64,000 nucleotides of DNA, from positions 1,480,767 to 1,544,766 of the forward strand of contig NC_089823.1 in NCBI RefSeq assembly GCF_035046505.1. Direction: 5' to 3'. Position 1 is the stretch's first letter. Every line of letters starts with the position of its first letter. The stretch comes from Tiliqua scincoides (taxonomy: Eukaryota; Chordata; Lepidosauria; Squamata; Scincidae). The notes under the pieces were generated by a model. The model saw nothing but the letters and a program-made list of their open reading frames with translations. It was not told where the DNA came from and made no database searches. A program made the position numbers and the translations under genes. Shown one piece after another: positions 58,601-64,000 of this stretch.

Positions 58601-61600
58601 AGTCCCTATAGGCTTGGGGTGATGACTCTCTTGTTCTGTGATTCTCCAGTGAGGTTCCCTTTGTTTTTCTTTGTCCTGGACATGGCGGCAGCCTGCAGAT
58701 CACTAGTCAGAAGGCAGCGGGGAATGCGCAGGCTCAAGCTTCCTTGGCATTTTCTGCCATTCAGTGAAGTTGGGTCCTCTGCTTGGCTGTTCCAGCATTC
58801 AGCTGAATGAAACTAGCCTTGATGGACCTTGGTGTCTGCAGTGGCTACTAGCAGAGCAGGCATTTCACTTTCCCAATAGGAAGGGGTGGTTTTTGTACCC
58901 AGAACTGCTGCTTAGTTTTCTAAAGAGGGTGTGCTGGTTTTCTCAACCATCCGCTAATGTTTACAGGGTTTGTTTGGAGCAACACAGCCCTCACAAACTG
59001 CCGGCCTTTTCGGAACAGCTGCTAATACCAACACTGGTACTGCATTTGGAACTGGGACAGGTCTCTTTGGACAGGCCAATACAGGATTTGGTGTCGGTGG
59101 CTCGGTATGTTTCTTTAGAAGTAGTAGGTTAGATCTTAGTGATGCAAACATGTCTTGTTTCTCTTGACTTTTCAGATGTGTGATAAGCCTGTCTGTACAA
59201 AAGTGAGTCTCTCTGAGGGCTTTTCTTATGATACTAATTGGAATATTAGTAGGCTAATGTACCAAGGATGTACCAAGAAGTCTTGCTTTAAAAAAAAACT
59301 GCAACTGTATGTTGATAGGTATCTAAATGCTTGTAATATCAAATTGATTCACTGACAATGCACAGAACACCAGATCTTGTGATCATTCCTGTCAAGACTT
59401 AAACACCTGACATTAGGCTGGTCATTATCAGAGCAGTTGCAGCAAGGACTATGCAAATCCCTAAGGACCTCAGATATAAACTGCAGACTAAAGCAAGTAA
59501 CTTGTTTAAGTACTTGGTTATGTTCTAGGTACTCTGACAGGAACGCAGTGTTAATAGCGTTGTGTTGGTGATTTGTGTTGCCAACATTCTCTGTTATGTT
59601 TATCAGTGAAATGGACACATTTGATCCAAGTGTACTACTGGGAAGATGATCCCAAGAAGAATGGGAAATTACCCCTCCCAGAATGTATTGCACAAAGCTC
59701 CCCTTTTCCTTGTTCATTAGCACCATCATTATGGCCCCCCCCCCCCACGTAAGTACTTCCTGGAGAATAAGTGTCTGTTCATAACATTTGAGACCATACT
59801 CCAACTGTGGTGCTTGAACAGGCACAATTCCCTGTTGCAACAGGCACCCATGACAGAAGGCCAGCTTTCCATTACCTGTCCTGGTTTCTCCCATTTAGGT
59901 CACTAAATTTAGGTCCACATTTAGGAGGGTGGAATAACGTTGGGGGGTTACAAGGAAGATACCTGGTATTCCATGTCAGGGAGGCAAACAGCTATATTGT
60001 ATCAATGTAGCCGTAGTGCAGCAGGCAGTACTCAAGCATCATGAGTCACAGCCGTGTGCTCTTTCCAGGTGTTAGTGGTTAAATGAGAAAATGCACTTTT
60101 CAATTTGTAACTGTTCACATGTAAAATTCTCCTAAAAAGGTTCATCAAGATGAATAATTTCTTTTCCTTTCAGTCCCTGTTTAGCAACAAACCTGCTGGA
60201 TTTGGAACCACTACAACGAGTGCGCCCTCTTTTGGGACAACTACAGGTGGACTTTTTGGTAACAAACCACATAAACACTTTTTGATGACATTTCTAAAGG
60301 GACTTAAAAGCTATTGCATTGAATCTATCATACAACTGACTGTCAGATAAATTACTCTAAATGTATGTTTTAAGCCACACTACATAGGGAGAATTGAGGA
60401 TTCTCAGCAGTGAAGTTGCTGGCCTTCATGCAGGAATTTCATGTTGAGTGTCCTCTTCCATATAAATTATTTTATATAATTTAAAGAATGTTTTTAATAA
60501 TTTATATAATTATGCATAATGTTGAAAAAATGAATATAGAGTGGTCCTCTCTTAACTCTAGAACTAGGGGTCATATAATTCGATTCATTGGTGAAAGAAT
60601 TAGGTCTCACAGAAGGAAGTATTACTTCACATAGTGCACTAAGTAATCTGGAATTTGCAGTCATGAGACATCATGTGAACCATTGGCTTAGATTTCTTTG
60701 AAAAGGGATTGGAGAAGTTCATGTGGGCTAAATCTGTCCAGTGTCTACTAGTCATGATGGCTGCATTCTGCCTTCAGGTTTTGAGCAGCATACAGAGTGG
60801 TAATGTGCAAAAATGGAAAGGTCTAGGAAAATGTCCAACAGTACTATCAGGGTCCGGGGGGGGGGGGAGGGGGAACAAGACCCCTTAATAACTATCCCAC
60901 TGCCACCAGCCCAAGAACCAGGATTGGATTCCCTGGGCTAAATCCCTTTTCCTTATTACATGTACTAATTAATGGCTTCTCTTTAATTCCCCTCTTTTAC
61001 TCTCTATAAGCGAAGACAATAATGGTTCCCAGATACCTCAATGGGACGCATACAAAATGAATTTAAAAAACACAGATTTTATTAAGATCCATTAATTGTT
61101 ACAGCTAACAAAAGGGGCCTACTGCAGAATCCAGACGCGGTTGGCTGAAGGTACAATATTTATAGGAGGCTCCCAAACCTACAGGACTCTCCTAAGGCAG
61201 AACCCTTTTGTGAACCTGCTGAAAACAACTAGAAAGAAAAGATAAACATCTAACAATATCTAACTCTTCTGCTGACTAGTCAGAATTAATTTAGCTTCTC
61301 TCATTTACTCACACCACCAGAGTGAGGCTAACTCTCCCTTAGGTCTCATCCACAACAAAGTTCACTTCTCTAAAGGCTTTTATTCTCTTCTCTAATGAAC
61401 CCAACCATTCTCACCTGAATCTTTTGCACCCAAGGAGTCCCAGCTACTGTAATACCAATGTAAGAACCCACATGAAACAACAGTTTCATGACAAGTATGC
61501 TATAGCTTAAAAGATTAAACTGGGAGAAAGAACCAGATTTTTATTATATTTTGGGGGGCAGTGTAGAGAGAGAAAGAAGATGGTCCTGCACAGTTGGCCA

Positions 61601-63275
61601 CGGTGCCTTAGCAGCCTACTCCTGATTTTGGAGCCCCTGCCCCTAGATAATGGGAGAAGAGGTTACTGAGTTAGGGCACAATCCTAACCAGCAGTTATGC
61701 CAGTATGGGTGGCCCTTGAGGGTTGCAAACGTGCCATAAAGCATGTTTGCACCTCCTTAGGCGGGAGCTGCATGCGCTGCCGTGCAGACAGAGGCAGAAG
61801 CCTCCGCCGTGGCTCCCGCGTGGCCGCTTGTGTCGGCACAAGCACGCTGACATAAGCAGCAAAGGTGGGCGGGGGGAGGGGGCGTTACTGGGCGGGGGGA
61901 GGGCGGGTGTGTGGCAGCCGGGGGCAGGGCTGGGAGCCGGCAGTTATGCTGGATCCCAACCCCGTCCCCGGGGCGAGCAGAGCGACTTCACCTCCGGAGG
62001 TGGCGCAGGTCCGAGGAGACCCATAGGGGCGCGGCCCTTACCAACGGGTAAGGGGAAGAGCTTACCCTTACCCATGGCTGAGCCGCTGCTCGCTGCAATT
62101 CCGTGTTGGATGCAGCGCAAGCCTCCTGGCTTGCCTGCTTCAGCGCGGATTAGGATTGCGCCATTACTCATTTGGCAGCACACTGTTTTCCAGAAAAGCC
62201 TTTGCGCTTAGAAACAGTTTGTAGGGAACAACAGATCCAGTAGATTGCTTATGTTGTGTAGCAAACTGACGGTGTGTAGTGCTTGTGAGTCAGACAGTTC
62301 CAGAGAAGGAATGGCTGGATATTAGCATGCCTAAAGAGTGCACTGATTATTCTGTTCTTGTAGGTTTTGGTGCAAACACTACTGGGAATAGCTTATTTGG
62401 AAACAAGCCTGCAACTGGGGCTCTGGGAACTGGCCTGGGAACAGGATTTGGAACAGGTAAAGAATGAGAAGGTGTTGGCATTGGACAGATTATCTGCTTA
62501 CTTCTAATAGACTGTGACCAGCATTCTAGATGCCACAGTTAGGATTCCCTAAATATATCAAGTCCAAATGTTCTCCCATAAGGGAGAAAAATATAGTGCG
62601 CTTTCAAATGAAACATTCCATAATTTATTTTAGTTGGAGTAGCTACACTTTTTTCTCATGGATTTCTTGGCACTAAATACACTGGAGTCCTCACTAGGAT
62701 GTTACTACTCAAGCTTTCCGATCTGCCTGCTGTATTTAAGTGATCAGCAGTTCACGATTTAGGAGAGTGGTCCTCTTTCCATCCTGCCTCCTCAGCCCTT
62801 CCTTTTATAAGAGAGAATGGTGCTGGAGCCTCTTGTTAGCAGGCACACTTAGTAGTTAACTCTGTTGCTGAGATCATGGACATGTTTAATAATGTGCTTT
62901 CTTTTAAGAACTTGCTCTTAAAATACATCTGGGTACTTTTCCATGTGCAAAGCAAGAATTGGCCAATAGGAGCTCCAAGGGTGATGGAAAACGGGGGGAG
63001 ATTTTCCTGTGGAGCACCAAGAATGATGATCTCCCTGTCTGAGCTGTCTTGAGAAGCCATGAATACATTTGTTGTCTCTGCTTTTCACAAACTATTCTCT
63101 CTCTCCCTCCCCCCTTTCTCTCCTCTTCTTGTAGCCCTTAGTGCAGGGCAGACTTCATTATTTGGGAGCACCCAGCCTAAACTAGGGGGCACACTGGGGA
63201 CAGGAGCATTTGGTGCCCCTGGATTTAACACATCAACAGCTACTCTAGGCTTTGGAGCTCCCCAGCCTGCTGTGG
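43547..63275 (+). CDS. NUP98: NUP98 nucleoporin, N-terminal FG region (11 coding exons, 3' end beyond window)
   Basis: Nuclear pore FG nucleoporin. Its GLFG/FG repeats form the permeability barrier and bind transport receptors; the GLEBS segment binds RAE1 for mRNA export. Eleven exons join in phase to 469 codons plus one base: 43547-43622, 44009-44110, 44196-44375, 53009-53148, 55467-55574, 56791-56974, 57633-57793, 58967-59104, 60174-60258, 62364-62456, 63135-63275. Visible: start MFNKSFGTPFGG, many FG/GLFG repeats in Gly/Thr/Ser/Asn-rich linkers, the GLEBS segment (about 157-213: TGTDTMVKSGV, KHQCITAMKEYESKSLEELR), then further FG repeats to LGFGAPQPAV. The autoproteolytic domain and NUP96 half expected downstream lie outside. 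Start is the first ATG of the exon and matches the human start. All introns GT-AG. One segment known in human is absent (see exon 9). Confidence 0.95.
44009..44110 (+). CDS. NUP98: NUP98 coding exon 2
   Basis: Acceptor TGTTTTCCAG, donor CAG|GTAGTG; encodes AGFGATSGGAFGASAFGS and GGLFGSTQAKP. Confidence 0.93.
44196..44375 (+). CDS. NUP98: NUP98 coding exon 3
   Basis: Acceptor TGTGGTTTCAG, donor GCA|GTGAGT; encodes GGLFGSSTFSQPATSS, a GFGFGTSTGT run and AFAQNKPVGFG. Confidence 0.94.
44376..45812. other. NUP98 intron 3, left part
   Basis: Apart from the SINE at 44742 no exon or repeat recognised. Confidence 0.4.
44742..44816 (-). repeat. tRNA-like SINE fragment
   Basis: Minus strand: GTAGCAGAACACCTGCTTG, GCAGAAGACCTC and box B-like GGTTCAATCC, then GGCATTTCCAG. 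Matches the layout at 29786 and 52672. Confidence 0.5.
45821..47406. mobile_element. hAT-like element split by a LINE
   Basis: Left end CAGGGGTTCTTCACCTTC; right end diverged (AATTGACAATCCCT). Flanked by perfect 8-bp TTCTAGGG (45813-45820, 47407-47414). About 320 bp without the LINE at 46037-47290. Confidence 0.6.
46037..47290 (+). mobile_element. Hairpin-tailed LINE, 5'-truncated, 400-codon ORF
   Basis: Non-LTR retrotransposon with 12-bp target duplications AGTTAATAACTT (46025-46036, 47291-47302). The frame is open from the truncation point to TAG at 47262 and encodes the RT from motif B (GVKQGCVLAPTLFGIFF) through motif C (DFLFADDAAV), the block ERKLSAFHMRCLRRILGIT, RRLRWLGHVVRMDDGRIPKD, GRPQLRYKDICKRDLKALG, and a C-terminal CCHC-type finger (C-x2-C-x12-H-x3-C). 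The 3' UTR is under 30 bases and holds hairpin AGTCTTTCGAGACT. Very short 3' UTR recalls RTE-clade elements, but the C-terminal finger is unlike BovB; clade not certain. Not a host gene. Confidence 0.88.
47415..48460. other. NUP98 intron 3, middle part
   Basis: No exon or named repeat recognised. Confidence 0.35.
48461..48941. mobile_element. Foldback hAT-type element
   Basis: 481 bp. Ends CAGTGGTTCTCAAACT and AGTTTGAGAACCACTG are perfect inverted repeats; flanks CCCTGTGT and CTCTGTGT differ at one base of 8. The arms pair for about 200 bases (GATCCCCAGGATTG, GCTTCTGACTTACGTTATGTA), leaving a centre of roughly 80 bases. Confidence 0.8.
49490..49620. repeat. GTATGTATAC-rich low-complexity tract
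   Basis: Irregular TATGTA/CATAGTA units with repeats of AAACATAGTATGTATTAAAA. Confidence 0.5.
49624..50096 (-). repeat. Retroposon sharing the hairpin 3' tail
   Basis: The last ~60 bases on minus (GTTCAGAGTGTGATACCATAG, hairpin AGTCTTCCGAGACT, GATGCCAAC) match the tail of the LINEs at 16139 and 46037, but the body is unrelated. A minus frame 49635-50030 is open for 131 codons, without a family match. It may be a SINE or the end of a related LINE using the same tail. No clear target duplication. Confidence 0.55.
50226..50332. repeat. Short palindromic repeat fragment
   Basis: CTGGGAGTAAACACCATTGA...TTTAATGGGACTTATTTCTGAGTAGACA...TTTGGGCTC: same family as 5519-5590. Confidence 0.45.
50714..50884. 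repeat. Long inverted repeat (foldback)
   Basis: Arms 50714-50791 and 50814-50884 are complementary with few mismatches (CCAGACCAACAGAG / CTCTGTTGGTCTGG), separated by about 22 bases. It may be the core of an unclassified DNA element. Confidence 0.6.
50885..52671. other. NUP98 intron 3, right part
   Basis: No exon or named repeat recognised. Confidence 0.35.
52672..52795 (+). repeat. tRNA-derived SINE fragment
   Basis: CTTTTGCATGCAAGGGGCTC, box B-like TGTTCAGTCACTGG, then the body GAGACCCTGGAGATCTGCTGCCAGTCAGTG, split here as GAGACCCTGGAG and CTGCTGCCAGTCAGTG, as in CORE/MIR-like reptile SINEs. Confidence 0.6.
53009..53148 (+). CDS. NUP98: NUP98 coding exon 4
   Basis: Acceptor TTTCTCTTTTCAG, donor AAT|GTAAGT; encodes NFGTSTSSGGLFG ... 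TGTTIKFN, entering the GLEBS region. Confidence 0.95.
53251..53586. mobile_element. hAT-type nonautonomous element
   Basis: 336 bp, right end CAGTTTGAGAAACACTG, left end CAGCAGCGGGACCCAC (shorter than expected). Perfect 8-bp duplication CAATAAAG (53243-53250, 53587-53594). Same family as 32116-32652, opposite orientation. Confidence 0.8.
54079..54829 (+). mobile_element. CR1 LINE 3' part, plus orientation
   Basis: Open frame 54076-54639 encodes the RT C-terminus ([53 protein letters not shown]) followed by the 3' UTR to GGCTGTTATGTTCTT. 5'-truncated. Confidence 0.88.
55467..55574 (+). CDS. NUP98: NUP98 coding exon 5 (GLEBS)
   Basis: Acceptor TTCTCTTGCAG, donor GAG|GTCAGT; 36 codons with PPTGTDTMVKSGVSTN and KHQCITAMKEYESKSLE, the RAE1-binding core. 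Confidence 0.96.
56349..56690. mobile_element. hAT-like nonautonomous element
   Basis: 342 bp. Ends CAGTGTTTGTCAACCAGTGG and GCATTGAGAAACACTG; flanks CTTTATCC and CTTTTTCA share 6 of 8 bases. Ends 100 bases before NUP98 exon 6. Confidence 0.55.
56791..56974 (+). CDS. NUP98: NUP98 coding exon 6
   Basis: Acceptor TTCCTCACTTAG, donor CCA|GTAAGT; encodes ELRLEDYQANRKGPS (end of GLEBS) and further GLFGSS repeats. Confidence 0.94.
57633..57793 (+). CDS. NUP98: NUP98 coding exon 7
   Basis: Acceptor TTTTCTGTTCCAG, donor ATG|GTAGGA; encodes TTGFGSGTGGLFGQ, QTTSLFNKPFGQ and FSFGNTSTLGQP. Confidence 0.93.
57794..58966. other. NUP98 intron 7
   Basis: 58100-58260 contains a faint MIR-like core (GTTTGAATCTCC); otherwise nothing recognised. 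Confidence 0.3.
58967..59104 (+). CDS. NUP98: NUP98 coding exon 8
   Basis: Acceptor TAATGTTTACAG, donor TCG|GTATGT; 46 codons, GLFGATQPSQTAGLFG to NTGFGVGGS. Confidence 0.93.
59105..60173. other. NUP98 intron 8
   Basis: C-run at about 59737; no exon or repeat recognised. Confidence 0.35.
60174..60258 (+). CDS. NUP98: NUP98 coding exon 9 (short form)
   Basis: Acceptor TTTTCCTTTCAG; encodes SLFSNKPAGFGTTTTSAP and ends TTT G|GTAACA in phase with the next exon. In human I recall an alternative longer exon continuing NKPTLTLGTNTN; here the sequence after the donor reads NKP and then HKHFL, so that extension is not encoded. Confidence 0.88.
60531..60790 (+). repeat. Old CR1/L3 3' remnant
   Basis: AACTCTAGAACTAGGGGTCAT, CACAGAAGGAAGTATTACTTCAC and GGATTGGAGAAGTTCATG...CTAGTCATGATGGCTG follow the CR1 ORF2 end and 3' UTR in plus orientation; strongly diverged. 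Confidence 0.5.
60848..61670. other. NUP98 intron 9, unassigned A/T-rich stretch
   Basis: G-run at 60855-60880; possible unclassified repeat at about 61050-61150 (ACAGATTTTATTAAGATCC). Nothing firm. Confidence 0.3.
61674..62163. mobile_element. Harbinger-like element, copy 3
   Basis: 490 bp, ends GGGCACAATCCTAACC and complement of GGATTAGGATTGCGCCA, flanked by TTA (61671-61673, 62164-62166). GC-rich interior unlike the shorter copies at 13813 and 24532. Confidence 0.6.
62364..62456 (+). CDS. NUP98: NUP98 coding exon 10
   Basis: Acceptor TCTGTTCTTGTAG, donor CAG|GTAAAG; encodes FGANTTGNSLFGNKPATG and GTGLGTGFGT. Confidence 0.93.
62457..63134. other. NUP98 intron 10
   Basis: No exon or repeat recognised; pyrimidine-rich end before the acceptor. 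Confidence 0.4.
63135..63275 (+). CDS. NUP98: NUP98 coding exon 11
   Basis: Acceptor TCTTCTTGTAG, donor GTGG|GTAAGT; encodes LSAGQTSLFGSTQPKLGG and GFGAPQPAV; the gene continues beyond the window. Confidence 0.94.
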
Positions 63276-63816
63276 GTAAGTGCATAGTTCTCAGATCCTC
63301 TGAGTGACAGGGACAATGAAACGAACCCTTAGAAGGTTCACAAAATCATGCTATGGGACTTTCATTATGGGACTCAACTCTGAGCATGGGAGAAACCAAG
63401 TGTTTGGCAGGCAAGAGAAGTAACACACACTTGTTTGTGAAGATCCAGGATTCAAGCTAGACCTCTGCCTAATAGTCAATGTAGAGTGGGCCATTGGGGA
63501 TATTTCTGTATAAGGCAGCACCTTAAATAAGCAAAGGGAAGCTTCAAGTGGGGTTGCCTTAGGATGCCCTTTAAGGATTTAGCCAAAGCTCAAGGGAGAT
63601 GGTTTTGTTTCAGAGTGACGGTTATGCTTTTGGCTAGATAGATGAAATTGCAAGCACACGCTCTGTTTGTAACTCATTGAATTAGGCAAGTTGTCCCTGT
63701 GATTTTGTATCATTGTCATTCTAGAGCACTTGCAGCTGCCCTTGTAATTGGGGATGGTTGTCATTTCCCCAATTTGTGTGTTAATTTGGTTAGTAGAGGT
63801 CAGGCTTCATCCTGAT

Positions 63817-64000
63817 AAGAACATAAGAACAGCCCCACTGGATCAGGCCATAGGGCCATCTAGTCCAGCTTCCTGTATCTCACAGCGGCCCACCAAATGC
63901 CCCAGGGAGCACACCACATAACAAGAGACCTGCATCCTGGTGCCCTCCCTTGCATCTGACATAGCCGATTTCTAAAATCAGGAGATTGCACATACACAGT
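63817..64000 (-). mobile_element. CR1 3' end, cut by window edge
   Basis: Begins AACATAAGAACAGCCCCACT and follows the CR1 3' UTR to the last base. Confidence 0.85.

Noticed and set aside
1-64000. A previously undescribed multi-gene system
   Set aside because: The genes are three known vertebrate genes in known synteny and the rest is intronic, intergenic or transposon-derived.

Overview
This is vertebrate nuclear DNA, most likely from a squamate reptile (lizard or snake). Three host genes have the order and orientation of the mammalian NUP98-PGAP2-RHOG cluster (human 11p15.4): RHOG on +, PGAP2 on -, NUP98 on +. A reptilian host fits the dense young CR1 LINEs (about ten with the same 3' end), many hAT-type DNA elements, Tigger-like and Harbinger-like short elements, a second LINE family with a hairpin 3' tail, and tRNA-like SINEs. 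Species cannot be fixed from the window.

Layout. 1-7079: upstream flank of RHOG with one CR1 and other repeats; no coding gene recognised. 7080-about 9.5 kb: the terminal RHOG exon with the whole 191-codon frame uninterrupted, then the 3' UTR. 9.5-21.3 kb: intergenic, with a large nested repeat block at 16.1-20.1 kb (CR1 carrying a second LINE, another CR1 and a Tigger-like element). 21.3-34.9 kb: PGAP2 on the minus strand, five coding exons giving 254 aa, with a probable poly(A) signal and a probable noncoding first exon. 34.4-35.8 kb: a GC-rich region, read as a shared divergent promoter, with an RFX X-box, a full CRE and CCAAT boxes. 35.4-64.0 kb: NUP98, with noncoding 5' exons and the first eleven coding exons (469 codons, the GLFG/FG-repeat and GLEBS part); the rest lies beyond the window. 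Exon borders were placed by eye from remembered human proteins, GT/AG sites and phase continuity, and all phases agree.

The genes have separate jobs: RHOG is a Rho GTPase at membranes, PGAP2 acts in GPI-anchor lipid remodelling, NUP98 is a nuclear pore FG nucleoporin. Their proximity is conserved synteny, not an operon. I found no new multi-gene system. The most unusual content is in the mobile elements: nested insertions with recognisable target duplications, a CR1 with an esterase fragment fused in frame to its reverse transcriptase, a conserved 3' hairpin shared by different retroposons, two hAT elements abutting at a palindromic target, and a trio of Harbinger-like elements. I recognised no retroviral, LTR or Polinton element.
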